Shown: positions 1 to 7,285, counted from the stretch's first letter. The stretch: DNA of 64,000 nucleotides from Pseudomonas sp. PA27(2017) (GCF_001945445.1 NZ_MSXW01000038.1:62001-126000); one strand, 5' to 3'. Made by a program: numbers and translations. Notes: a model not told the origin generated them from the sequence alone.

Positions 1-129
1 ACCCAGCGCGCAGTGGCTCCGCTCAAGCCGGCAGCCGATGCGATTCAGCTGGATTCCACCGAGTTGTCCATCGAGCAGGTGCTGGAAAGAATCCTGAGCG
101 AAGTCGCCAATCGCGACCTTGCCGGTTGA
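1..129 (+). CDS. cmk: Cytidylate kinase, C-terminal fragment (cut by window edge)
   Basis: This is the last 42 codons of an open frame entering from the left edge and ending in TGA at 127-129. The visible peptide begins TQRAVAPLKPAADAIQLDST and ends in SEVANRDLAG, which fits the C-terminus of bacterial cytidylate kinase (RD-x-RAVAPLKPA, then a helix with a buried LD(S/T) strand). The enzyme phosphorylates CMP and dCMP with ATP in the cytoplasm. cmk directly upstream of rpsA is the standard gammaproteobacterial order, which supports the call. Nothing can be said of the catalytic N-terminal P-loop because it lies outside the window. Confidence 0.85.
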   Translation, partial: TQRAVAPLKPAADAIQLDSTELSIEQVLERILSEVANRDLAG

Positions 130-154
130 AAAGAGCCAGTTTCGGCTCGCAAGG

Positions 155-197
155 GAGGCATACGGGAGACCAGTCCCAGTCCCGTAGGCCTCTTTTT
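155..197 (+). terminator. Terminator-like hairpin in the cmk-rpsA gap (possible rpsA leader attenuator)
   Basis: GAGGCATACGGGA at 155-167 pairs with TCCCGTAGGCCTC at 180-192 (12 of 13 positions), with a 12-nt loop, and is followed by TTTTT at 193-197. The shape is that of an intrinsic terminator. It ends cmk transcription 70 nt before rpsA, or acts as an attenuator of read-through into rpsA; the sequence alone does not decide which. Confidence 0.6.
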
Positions 198-267
198 ACA
201 TGAATAAACCCGCATAGTCTGGAATGCGGAGCAGGGCGAATCCCCGCCCGACCCAACAGGAATCAAC

Positions 268-1947
268 ATGAGCGAAAGCTTTGCAGAACTTTTTGAAGAA
301 AGCCTGAAGTCCCTCGACATGCAGCCGGGTGCCATCATCACCGGCATCGTGGTCGACATCGACGGCGACTGGGTTACCGTTCACGCTGGCCTGAAGTCCG
401 AGGGCGTCATCCCTCTGGAGCAGTTCTTCAACGAACAAGGCGAGCTGACCATCAAGGTCGGTGACGAAGTACACGTAGCGCTGGACGCGGTCGAAGACGG
501 CTTCGGTGAAACCAAGCTGTCCCGCGAAAAAGCCAAGCGCGCCGAGTGCTGGATCGTTCTGGAAGCAGCTTTCGCCGCTGAGGAAGTGGTCAAGGGCGTT
601 ATCAACGGTAAGGTTAAAGGCGGCTTCACTGTCGACGTTAACGGCATCCGTGCGTTCCTGCCAGGTTCCTTGGTCGATGTCCGTCCGGTGCGTGATACCA
701 CTCACCTGGAAGGCAAAGAGCTGGAATTCAAGGTCATCAAGCTCGACCAGAAGCGCAACAACGTTGTCGTTTCCCGTCGCAGCGTCCTGGAAGCCGAAAA
801 CAGTGCCGAGCGCGAAGCGCTGCTGGAATCGCTGCAGGAAGGCCAACAGGTCAAGGGTATCGTCAAGAACCTCACCGACTACGGCGCATTCGTGGATCTG
901 GGTGGCGTCGACGGCCTGCTGCACATCACCGACATGGCCTGGAAGCGTATCAAGCACCCGTCCGAGATCGTCAACGTTGGCGACGAGATCGACGTCAAGG
1001 TTCTGAAGTACGATCGCGAGCGTAACCGTGTTTCCCTGGGCCTGAAGCAACTGGGCGAAGACCCATGGGTTGCCATCAAGGCTCGTTACCCGGAAAGCAC
1101 CCGCGTCATGGCGCGCGTGACCAACCTGACCGATTACGGCTGCTTCGCAGAGCTGGAAGAAGGCGTGGAAGGCCTGGTACACGTTTCCGAAATGGACTGG
1201 ACCAACAAGAACATCCACCCGTCGAAAGTCGTTCAGGTTGGCGACGAAGTGGAAGTCATGGTTCTGGACATCGACGAAGAGCGTCGTCGTATCTCCCTGG
1301 GTATCAAGCAGTGCAAAACCAACCCGTGGGAAGACTTCTCCGGTCAGTTCAACAAGGGTGACAAGATCTCCGGCACCATCAAGTCGATCACCGATTTCGG
1401 TATCTTCATTGGTCTGGACGGCGGCATCGACGGCCTGGTTCACCTGTCCGACATCTCCTGGAACGAAGTCGGCGAAGAAGCCGTACGTCGCTTCAAGAAG
1501 GGCGACGAGCTGGAAACCGTCATTCTGTCGGTCGACCCGGAGCGTGAGCGCATCTCCCTGGGCATCAAGCAACTGGAAGAAGATCCGTTCTCCGACTACG
1601 TTGCTGTCAACGACAAAGGCACCATCGTTCGCGGTACCGTGAAGGAAGTTGACGCCAAAGGCGCCATCATCACTCTGGCCGACGGCATCGAAGCCACTCT
1701 GAAAGCCTCCGAAATCAGCCGTGACCGCGTTGAAGACGCGCGCAACGTTCTGAAAGAAGGCGAAGAAGTAGAGGCCAAGATCATCAGCGTCGATCGCAAG
1801 AGCCGCGTGATCAGCCTGTCCGTCAAGTCGAAAGACGTCGAAGACGAAAAAGAAGCCATCAAGGAAATGCGCAAGCAGGAAGTTGAAACTTCCGGTCCGA
1901 CCACCATCGGTGATCTGATTCGTGCGCAAATGGAAAACCAGAACTAA
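268..1947 (+). CDS. rpsA: 30S ribosomal protein S1
   Basis: S1 is the largest small-subunit protein and delivers mRNA to the 30S ribosome, mainly mRNAs with weak Shine-Dalgarno sequences. The 559-residue product has the full family length with six S1/OB repeats. The first two bind the ribosome and the later ones bind RNA; typical repeat signatures are DYGAFVDLGGVDGLLHITDM near residue 210, DYGCFAEL near 290 and DFGIFIGLDGGIDGLVHLSD near 380. The C-terminus is rich in Lys and Glu. The gene has only a weak SD (CAGGAA), as is usual for rpsA, which S1 autoregulates through its own leader. It follows cmk as in related genomes and is closed by a strong terminator. Confidence 0.98.
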   Translation: MSESFAELFEESLKSLDMQPGAIITGIVVDIDGDWVTVHAGLKSEGVIPLEQFFNEQGELTIKVGDEVHVALDAVEDGFGETKLSREKAKRAECWIVLEAAFAAEEVVKGVINGKVKGGFTVDVNGIRAFLPGSLVDVRPVRDTTHLEGKELEFKVIKLDQKRNNVVVSRRSVLEAENSAEREALLESLQEGQQVKGIVKNLTDYGAFVDLGGVDGLLHITDMAWKRIKHPSEIVNVGDEIDVKVLKYDRERNRVSLGLKQLGEDPWVAIKARYPESTRVMARVTNLTDYGCFAELEEGVEGLVHVSEMDWTNKNIHPSKVVQVGDEVEVMVLDIDEERRRISLGIKQCKTNPWEDFSGQFNKGDKISGTIKSITDFGIFIGLDGGIDGLVHLSDISWNEVGEEAVRRFKKGDELETVILSVDPERERISLGIKQLEEDPFSDYVAVNDKGTIVRGTVKEVDAKGAIITLADGIEATLKASEISRDRVEDARNVLKEGEEVEAKIISVDRKSRVISLSVKSKDVEDEKEAIKEMRKQEVETSGPTTIGDLIRAQMENQN

Positions 1948-1962
1948 GTTCGGGTGATCCAC

Positions 1963-1990
1963 AAAAAGGGCGACTTCGGTCGCCCTTTTT
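1963..1990 (+). terminator. rpsA intrinsic terminator
   Basis: AAAAAGGGCGA at 1963-1973 pairs perfectly with TCGCCCTTTTT at 1980-1990 across a short CTTCGG loop. The tail is U-rich and the structure begins 15 nt after the rpsA stop codon. Confidence 0.92.
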
Positions 1991-2073
1991 CATGCCTAAA
2001 AAAATGCTGTTTCGGCTCTGAAGTACCCTGAAAACGGGGCTTTGCAGTATTCCGGCATCGTCGGCGCCAACCA

Positions 2074-2217
2074 GCGGGTCACGCCCGCGATTTTTCACGC
2101 GCATGGCGCGCTCCCACACGGATCGTGGATGGCCGTTGTTCATTTGGCTCATCCTACGGACTCACTTGAGAACAGCATCCGTGGGAGCGGGCGGGGACGC
2201 CCAGTCCATGCCCGCGA
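2074..2217 (+). repeat. REP-type palindromes, inverted pair, between rpsA and catR
   Basis: One unit at 2074-2118 contains GCGGGTCACGCCCGCGA and ends in GCGCTCCCACA. A second, opposite-facing unit at 2182-2217 begins TGGGAGCGGGCGGGGACGCC and ends in GCCCGCGA. This is the structure of Pseudomonas REP/BIME elements. The rest of the 316-bp gap holds only the rpsA terminator; no gene is apparent, and ihfB, normally found here, is absent. Confidence 0.7.
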
Positions 2218-2263
2218 TGCTTTTCGTGTCAATGGACTTGGTCGCTCGGCCTGCCAGTCGCGC

Positions 2264-3139
2264 TTACTCGCTATCCAGATTCTTCACCAGCTTCAAACAC
2301 CGCTTGAGCAGCGGCGAATCGTCGTCCTTGCGATAACTGATCACGATCGGCGAGGTGGCCGTTGCGTCGAGCAGGGGCGTGTAACCGATATCGTCGCGGT
2401 GCAGGCGTTGCACCGAGGCGGGTACCAGGCTGATGCCGATGCCGGCGGATACCAGGCCGATGGCGGTCTGCAATTCGTTGGTCATCTGCGCCACGCGAAT
2501 CTTCAGGCCGTTACGGGCGAAGAGGGCCAGCACGTGGTCGGCATAGCTGGGCCTTGGCGAGGCGGGGTAGAGCACGAAGGGTTCGCGGGCCAGCTCCTCC
2601 AGCGAAGCCGGAGCAGCCAGCAATCGGTGGCCGGCGGGCAGGGCGGCGACCAGGGGATCTTCGCGGATCACTTCCTGCACGATGGCCGGATCCTCGATAT
2701 GGATGCGCCCGAAGCCGATATCGATGCGGCCGCGCTTGAGCGCTTCCACCTGGGGCAAGGTGGTCAGCTCGGACAAACCCAGTTCGATGGCCGCTTCGCC
2801 ACGTAGCTGGCGAATCAGTTCCGGCAGCGCGCCATACAGTGTGGAAGGCGCGAAGCCGATGCCGAACCAGCGTCGCTGGCCTTCGGCGATCCGCCGGGTA
2901 TCGTCGCTGACGCGGCCCAGTTGCTCGAGCAACTGCACGGAATGTTCGTAGAAGAAGCGCCCGGCTTCGGTCAGGCGCAGCGGCCTGCCGCGTTCGATCA
3001 ATGCCACGCCTAATTCGTCTTCCAGTTGCTGAATCTGCCGGCTCAGCGGTGGCTGAGCGATATGCAGGCGCTCGGCCGCACGGGTGAAATTGAGCGTTTC
3101 CGCCAGCACGCGGAAGTAGCGCAGATGGCGCAGCTCCAT
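2264..3139 (-). CDS. catR: LysR-family regulator of the catechol operon, CatR
   Basis: CatR senses cis,cis-muconate and activates the divergent catBCA operon. The 291-residue protein has an N-terminal winged helix-turn-helix (MELRHLRYFRVLAETLNFTR, then AAERLHIAQPPLSRQIQQLE) typical of the CatR/BenM/CatM/ClcR subgroup, followed by a periplasmic-binding-protein-like effector domain from about residue 90. It is transcribed away from catB across a 224-bp gap. Its SD (GGAGG) lies inside an ATAC-N7-GTAT palindrome that looks like the CatR recognition site, so binding there could also block catR expression. BenM-type dual sensing is possible but less likely, because catB is the neighbour. Confidence 0.92.
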   Translation of the reverse strand: MELRHLRYFRVLAETLNFTRAAERLHIAQPPLSRQIQQLEDELGVALIERGRPLRLTEAGRFFYEHSVQLLEQLGRVSDDTRRIAEGQRRWFGIGFAPSTLYGALPELIRQLRGEAAIELGLSELTTLPQVEALKRGRIDIGFGRIHIEDPAIVQEVIREDPLVAALPAGHRLLAAPASLEELAREPFVLYPASPRPSYADHVLALFARNGLKIRVAQMTNELQTAIGLVSAGIGISLVPASVQRLHRDDIGYTPLLDATATSPIVISYRKDDDSPLLKRCLKLVKNLDSE

Positions 3140-3140
3140 G

Positions 3141-3205
3141 ATACCTCCAGGGTATGAAACCAGACCGATTCAATATTGGACTGCCTGATTTGCTGAGGTC
3201 AATCT
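3141..3205 (+). promoter_or_regulatory. CatR operator and catB promoter
   Basis: ATACCTCCAGGGTAT at 3141-3155 is a perfect ATAC-N7-GTAT dyad containing the LysR T-N11-A motif. It lies next to the catR start codon. About 20 bp further on, TTGGAC at 3176-3181 and CAATCT at 3200-3205 (18-bp spacing) form a weak sigma-70 promoter reading toward catB. This resembles the CatR-activated catBCA promoter known from P. putida, with the dyad as the high-affinity site. The start of transcription is inferred. Confidence 0.6.
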
Positions 3206-3241
3206 GTGCCCAGACAAAAATAAAACCTGAAGGATATGCCC

Positions 3242-3367
3242 GTGCTTCCTCGCATCCCTTGCTCTTCTCGCCCGCTGCTGGCCGACCTCGTGAAGGGAGC
3301 GCCGCAGTGCGCCACTTCGCAGGCGACGGCTCGTGGCATTGCCGCGCATACGGATCAACGCCCATGA
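3242..3367 (+). CDS. Possible leader ORF coupled to catB
   Basis: In the catB leader a GTG at 3242 lies 7 nt after GAAGGA (3229-3234) and opens a 41-codon frame (first residues MLPRIPCSSR, last residues HTDQRP). Its TGA (3365-3367) overlaps the catB ATG (3364-3366) as ATGA. An in-frame ATG at 3236 is too close to the SD to be preferred. The peptide resembles nothing I know. The value of the frame may be translational coupling, because catB itself lacks a good SD. It could be chance in GC-rich DNA. Confidence 0.35.
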   Translation: MLPRIPCSSRPLLADLVKGAPQCATSQATARGIAAHTDQRP

Positions 3368-4485
3368 GCCTCCCGCTGATCGAAAGCCTCGACACCCTCA
3401 TCGTCGACTTGCCCACCATTCGCCCGCACAAGCTGGCCATGCATACCATGCAGCAGCAGACCCTGGTCATCCTGCGCTTGCGCTGTAGCGACGGTATCGA
3501 AGGTGTCGGCGAAGCGACCACCATCGGCGGTCTGGCCTATGCCGGAGAAAGCCCGGAAAGCATCAAGACCAACATCGATACCTATTTCGCACCGCTGCTG
3601 ATCGGCCAGCCGGCCGGCAACATCAATGCCGCCATGCTGCGCATCGACCGCAGCGTGCGCGCCAACACCTTTGCCCGTTCGGCGGTGGAAACCGCGCTGC
3701 TCGATGCCCAGGGCAAGCGCCTCGGGCTGCCGGTCGCCGAATTGCTCGGTGGCCGTGTGCGCGACGGCCTCGAAGTGGCTTGGACGCTGGCCAGCGGCGA
3801 TACCGCCAAAGACATCGACGAGGCCGAGCGCATGCTCGACCTGCGTCGCCACCGGGTTTTCAAACTGAAGATCGGCAGCCGCGAGGCGGCGCTGGACATC
3901 GCCCACGTCGCCGCGATCAAGCGCGCCCTGGGCGACCGTGCCAGTGTACGGGTGGACGTCAACCAGGCGTGGAGCGAGGCGGTGGCCATTCGCGCCTGCC
4001 AGGCCCTCGGTGATGCCGGCGTCGACTTGATCGAGCAACCGATACCGCGCCAGGACGTGCTCGCCCAGGCCCGCGTTAGCGCCCGCAGCCCGGCGCCGAT
4101 CATGGCCGACGAAGCCATCGAGAGCGTCGAGGACAGCTTCAATCTGGCCCGCGGCGGCGCCGCGCCGGTGTTCGCCCTGAAGATCGCCAAGAACGGCGGC
4201 CCGCGCGCCGTGCTGCGCAGTGCCTACATCGCCGAAGCGGCGGGCATCGGCCTGTACGGCGGCACCATGCTCGAAGGCAGCGTCGGCACCCTGGCCTCGG
4301 CCCATGCCTTCGCCACCCTGAGCAAGCTGGAATGGCACACCGAACTGTTCGGCCCGCTGCTGCTGACCGAGGACATCCTCGTCGAGGTGCCGGTGTACCG
4401 CGATTTCGAACTGAAGATCCCGACCACGCCGGGCCTCGGCGTGACGCTGGACGAAGAACGCCTGCAGCGCTTCAGCCGCCGCTGA
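3364..4485 (+). CDS. catB: Muconate cycloisomerase
   Basis: CatB cyclises cis,cis-muconate to (+)-muconolactone, the second step of the catechol branch, in the cytoplasm. The 373-residue length equals that of the P. putida enzyme when the start is taken at 3364 (MSLPLIESLD). Enolase-superfamily residues fall at the canonical numbers: the Lys pair K167/K169 in FKLKIG, and metal ligands D198 (RVDVNQ), E224 (DLIEQP) and D249 (IMADE). The frame is open further upstream to 3154, but that extension crosses the promoter and does not look like the family. There is no clear SD before the chosen ATG; a leader ORF overlaps it. It is first in catBCA, 23 bp before catC. Confidence 0.96.
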   Translation: MSLPLIESLDTLIVDLPTIRPHKLAMHTMQQQTLVILRLRCSDGIEGVGEATTIGGLAYAGESPESIKTNIDTYFAPLLIGQPAGNINAAMLRIDRSVRANTFARSAVETALLDAQGKRLGLPVAELLGGRVRDGLEVAWTLASGDTAKDIDEAERMLDLRRHRVFKLKIGSREAALDIAHVAAIKRALGDRASVRVDVNQAWSEAVAIRACQALGDAGVDLIEQPIPRQDVLAQARVSARSPAPIMADEAIESVEDSFNLARGGAAPVFALKIAKNGGPRAVLRSAYIAEAAGIGLYGGTMLEGSVGTLASAHAFATLSKLEWHTELFGPLLLTEDILVEVPVYRDFELKIPTTPGLGVTLDEERLQRFSRR

Positions 4486-4508
4486 GACGAACCTACAAGG
4501 AGCTAGCC

Positions 4509-4799
4509 ATGCTGTTTCACGTGCGCATGACCGTCAAACTGCCCACCGACATGCCGGCCGAGCAGGCCGCGCGCCTCAAGGCCGACGAAAAGGAGCTGGC
4601 CCAGCGCCTGCAGCGCGAAGGCACCTGGCGTCACCTGTGGCGCATCGCCGGGCTTTACGCCAATGTCAGCATTTTCGACGTGGTCGACGCCCAGGCCCTG
4701 CACGACACGCTGATGCAATTGCCGCTGTACCCGTACATGGACATCGAGGTCATGGCGCTGTGTCGCCATCCGTCCTCGATCCACGCTGACGATCGCTGA
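4509..4799 (+). CDS. catC: Muconolactone delta-isomerase
   Basis: CatC moves the double bond of muconolactone to give 3-oxoadipate enol-lactone, where the catechol and protocatechuate branches meet. The 96-residue product has the family start (MLFHVRMTVKLPTDMP) and the conserved WRIAGLYANVSIFDV segment of the ferredoxin-like fold that assembles into decamers. AAGGAG at 4497-4502 gives a strong SD. It lies between catB and catA, as in other Pseudomonas cat operons. Confidence 0.96.
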   Translation: MLFHVRMTVKLPTDMPAEQAARLKADEKELAQRLQREGTWRHLWRIAGLYANVSIFDVVDAQALHDTLMQLPLYPYMDIEVMALCRHPSSIHADDR

Positions 4800-4833
4800 T
4801 CGGCGCCGCTCGCTCGCCAGATCGGATCCACAC

Positions 4834-4841
4834 AACAACAA
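4834..4841 (+). promoter_or_regulatory. Candidate Hfq/Crc CA motif before catA
   Basis: AACAACAA matches the AAnAAnAA sequence bound by Hfq with Crc in Pseudomonas. It lies 17 nt before the catA ATG and just upstream of its SD (GAGGA), a position that would block translation. Binding is inferred. Confidence 0.5.
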
Positions 4842-4857
4842 GATGAGGAAACACGCC

Positions 4858-5787
4858 ATGACCGTTCGTATCGCCCAGACCGCCGAAGTGCAAAAGTTCT
4901 TCGAAGACGCCGCCGGTTTCACCAATGACGGCGGCGATGCCCGCATGAAAACGCTGATCCACCGTGTGCTCAACGACACGGCGAAGATCATCGAAGACCT
5001 GCAGATCACCCCGGAAGAGTTCTGGAAGGCGGTGAACTACCTCAACGAGCTCGGCGCCCGCCAGGAAGCCGGGCTGGTGGTCGCCGGCCTCGGCATCGAG
5101 CACTACCTCGACATGCTGATGGACGCCGAAGACGAGGAAGCGGGCCGCACCGGCGGTACGCCGCGTACCATCGAAGGGCCGCTGTACGTGGCCGGTGCGC
5201 CGCTGAGCAAAGGCGAAGCCCGTCTCGATGACGGCACCGATGCCGGCACGCCGCTGTTCATGCAGGGCCGGGTGTTCGATACCAGTGGCAAGCCGCTGGC
5301 TGGTGCCATTGTCGACGTATGGCACGCCAACACCGGCGGCACCTACTCGTACTTCGACCCGGCGCAATCGGAGTTCAACCTGCGCCGGCGCATCGAGACC
5401 GACGCCGAAGGCCGTTATCGTTTCCGCAGCATCGTGCCGTCCGGTTACGGTTGCCCGCCGGATGGCCCGACCCAGCAGTTACTCGACCAGCTCGGCCGTC
5501 ATGGCCAGCGCCCGGCTCATGTGCACTTCTTCATTTCGGCGCCTGGCCATCGCCACCTGACCACCCAGATCAACCTGGATGGTGACAAGTACCTGCACGA
5601 CGACTTCGCTTACGCCACCCGTGACGAGTTGATCGCCAGGATCGACTTCTCTGACGATGCAGCGCTTGCCAAGGCCCATGGCATAGAAGGGCGCTTCGCC
5701 GAAATCGAGTTCGACTTCACCCTGCAGTCCACCGCCGAGCCCAAGGCGCAGAAGCGCCATGAGCGGGTTCGTGCGTTGGAGGTGTAA
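4858..5787 (+). CDS. catA: Catechol 1,2-dioxygenase
   Basis: CatA is the intradiol ring-cleaving enzyme that converts catechol and O2 to cis,cis-muconate using non-haem Fe(III). The 309-residue protein has the N-terminal helical dimer/lipid-binding domain and a catalytic beta-sandwich. Likely iron ligands are a Tyr in the WHANTGGTYSYFD stretch (163 or 165), Tyr197 (VPSGYGCP), and His221 and His223 (RPAHVHFF). The start at 4858 is chosen because GAGGA lies about 8 nt upstream; an ATG at 4843 would put that SD inside the gene. It is the last gene of catBCA, 58 bp after catC. Confidence 0.96.
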   Translation: MTVRIAQTAEVQKFFEDAAGFTNDGGDARMKTLIHRVLNDTAKIIEDLQITPEEFWKAVNYLNELGARQEAGLVVAGLGIEHYLDMLMDAEDEEAGRTGGTPRTIEGPLYVAGAPLSKGEARLDDGTDAGTPLFMQGRVFDTSGKPLAGAIVDVWHANTGGTYSYFDPAQSEFNLRRRIETDAEGRYRFRSIVPSGYGCPPDGPTQQLLDQLGRHGQRPAHVHFFISAPGHRHLTTQINLDGDKYLHDDFAYATRDELIARIDFSDDAALAKAHGIEGRFAEIEFDFTLQSTAEPKAQKRHERVRALEV

Positions 5788-5811
5788 GCGTCAACCGACC
5801 TGCAGGCCGTC

Positions 5812-5863
5812 CGCCGCGCTGTTTCTCGCTTGCCATGACTGGGCTGGCGAGAGCCGCGCGGCG
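5812..5863 (+). terminator. Long hairpin after catA, possible catBCA terminator
   Basis: CGCCGCGC at 5812-5819 pairs with GCGCGGCG at 5856-5863, and inside it CTCGC (5825-5829) pairs with GCGAG (5847-5851). There is no uridine run after it, so it is either a weak terminator or an mRNA 3'-end stabiliser. Confidence 0.4.
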
Positions 5864-6010
5864 TCTTGCGTTGAGCGCTGGCGAATGGCGAGCGGCTGAT
5901 GCTCGAACAGAGATGTAACCCTTTGTCACGCCACCGTATCGCGTTAGCAGGGGATGGCTAGAATCGCCAGAAGATTAGCGGATTGCCGGGCACTGGCGAT
6001 TCAGCCCTAT

Positions 6011-6021
6011 AAGAAAAACAA
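6011..6021 (+). promoter_or_regulatory. Candidate Hfq/Crc CA motif before benR
   Basis: AAGAAAAACAA contains two overlapping AAnAAnAA matches just upstream of the benR SD (GAGGT at 6023-6027). benR mRNA is a known Crc/Hfq target in P. putida; here the site is inferred from sequence only. Confidence 0.5.
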
Positions 6022-6033
6022 CGAGGTCTGATG

Positions 6034-6990
6034 ATGAGCAATGTCTTGCTGGGCGCGCGCAGCCGTGTGTTCGAGCGTGCCGATCCCTACGCGGTGTCCG
6101 ACTACGTCAATCAGCACGTCGGTGCTCACTGCATTCGCCTGCCGACCACGGGCTTTCCCGAAGCGAGCCTCAATCACCGCAAGTTCGCCAGCCTCGACCT
6201 GTGCCGCATCAGCTACGGCGGTAGCGTGCGTGTCACCTCGCCGGCGCTGGAAACCATCTATCACCTGCAGGTATTGCTCAAGGGCCATTGCCGCTCGCAA
6301 TGCCGCGGCCAGGAACACTTCTACGTACCTGGCGAACTGCTGCTGATCAACCCCGATGATCCGGTGGATCTGACCTATTCGGCCGACTGCGAGAAATTCA
6401 TCGTCAAGCTGCCGGTCAGCCTGTTCGAGAACACCTGCCTGGAGAACCGCTGGATGTTGCCGCAGAGCGGTATCCGCTTCACCGCGGCGCGTCACGACAT
6501 GCGCGAGCTGGAGGGCTTCTCCAACCTGCTGATGCTGATCTGCGAGGAAGCCGAAGCAGCCTCCAGCATGCCTCAAGTGCAGGAACACTACGTGCGCATC
6601 ATCGCCAGTAAGCTGCTCGGTCTGCTGGGCAACAACGTGCAGCGCCAGCAGCCGCAGACCCAGGTCAGCTCGTTCGAGCAGGTGGTCGACTACATCGAGC
6701 AGAACCTCACCCAGGACATCGGCATCGAACAATTGCTGGCCGTGGCCCGGGTCAGCGAGCGTTCGCTGTATGCACTGTTCGAGCGCCATGCCGGCATCAG
6801 CCCCAGGGATTACGTACGCCAGCGCAAGCTCGATAGCATCCACGCCCAGTTGCTAGACCCGAGCAGCGTGATGCGCAGCGTCACCGAAATCGCCCTGGAT
6901 TACGGCTTCCTGCACCTGGGACGTTTTGCTGACGTCTATCGCCGGCGTTTCGGGGAGTTGCCGTCCGATACCTACAAGCGCAACCGTTGA
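6034..6990 (+). CDS. benR: AraC/XylS-family activator BenR
   Basis: BenR activates benzoate-oxidation genes on binding benzoate. The 318-residue product matches the family length. The N-terminal ligand-binding half includes VFERADPYAVSDYVNQHVG and LINPDDPVDLTYS, and the C-terminal AraC domain has two helix-turn-helices (VARVSERSLYALFERHAGIS and IALDYGFLHLGRFADVYRRR). ATG 6034 is preferred over ATG 6031 because its spacing to GAGGT is better. The usual partner operon benABCD is not in the window; pca genes follow instead. The stop codon lies within the first bases of a 160-bp repeat element. Confidence 0.85.
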   Translation: MSNVLLGARSRVFERADPYAVSDYVNQHVGAHCIRLPTTGFPEASLNHRKFASLDLCRISYGGSVRVTSPALETIYHLQVLLKGHCRSQCRGQEHFYVPGELLLINPDDPVDLTYSADCEKFIVKLPVSLFENTCLENRWMLPQSGIRFTAARHDMRELEGFSNLLMLICEEAEAASSMPQVQEHYVRIIASKLLGLLGNNVQRQQPQTQVSSFEQVVDYIEQNLTQDIGIEQLLAVARVSERSLYALFERHAGISPRDYVRQRKLDSIHAQLLDPSSVMRSVTEIALDYGFLHLGRFADVYRRRFGELPSDTYKRNR

Positions 6991-7147
6991 GAACCTATTC
7001 ACGATCTGCTGCGCGTCGGCCCTACTGCGTTAAAACCAGGTTCGGAATGCTCATTTACAGCTCGTAAACTCCGCTTCCTCGCCTGTTTTTGTGGGGCCGC
7101 CTAGGCCTTGTAAGGCTCTAGCTCGCTAGATCGTGAGCAGGTTCTGA
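6988..7147 (+). repeat. 160-bp inverted-terminal-repeat (MITE-like) element, copy 1
   Basis: The left end is TGAGAACCTATTCACGATCT (6988-7007). The right end, read on the other strand, is TCAGAACCTGCTCACGATCT (7128-7147); 17 of 20 positions agree. The core includes ATTTACAGCTCGTAAACTCC and CTCGCCTGTTTTTG. A second copy of the same length lies at 19185-19344 in the opposite orientation. It encodes no protein, so it would be mobilised in trans if mobile at all. The benR TGA is its first three bases. Confidence 0.8.
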
Positions 7148-7166
7148 AAGCAGCCATGAAAGTCTC

Positions 7167-7200
7167 GTTCGATTATCGAACGGATAGTCGATTATCGGAT
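7167..7200 (+). promoter_or_regulatory. PcaR operator, two boxes, before pcaI
   Basis: GTTCGATTATCGAAC at 7167-7181 is a near-perfect match to the PcaR box reported for P. putida pcaIJ (GTTCGATAATCGCAC) and is itself a palindrome. A second, weaker copy, AGTCGATTATCGGAT, is at 7186-7200, about two helical turns away. PcaR is the IclR-family activator that responds to beta-ketoadipate; its gene is not in the window. Confidence 0.75.
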
Positions 7201-7285
7201 TGTTAGCAGGCTATTGGGTGAGTACCTTGTGACCATACGGCCTAGCTGCCGGCCCAGCATCCAGAGCAACAAGACGAGAACGACC

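Noticed and set aside
196..1962. A 588-codon open frame antisense to rpsA
   Set aside because: It mirrors the S1 repeats of rpsA in the opposite strand and has no SD or recognisable domain. High-GC codon usage keeps such frames open.
2042..2806. Plus-strand frame over the rpsA-catR gap into catR
   Set aside because: It runs through REP palindromes and the catR antisense strand and has no homology-like motif. It does not encode IHF-beta.
3154..3363. N-terminal extension of catB to 3154
   Set aside because: It would place the promoter inside the coding region and add 70 residues unlike the family. ATG 3364 gives canonical active-site numbering.
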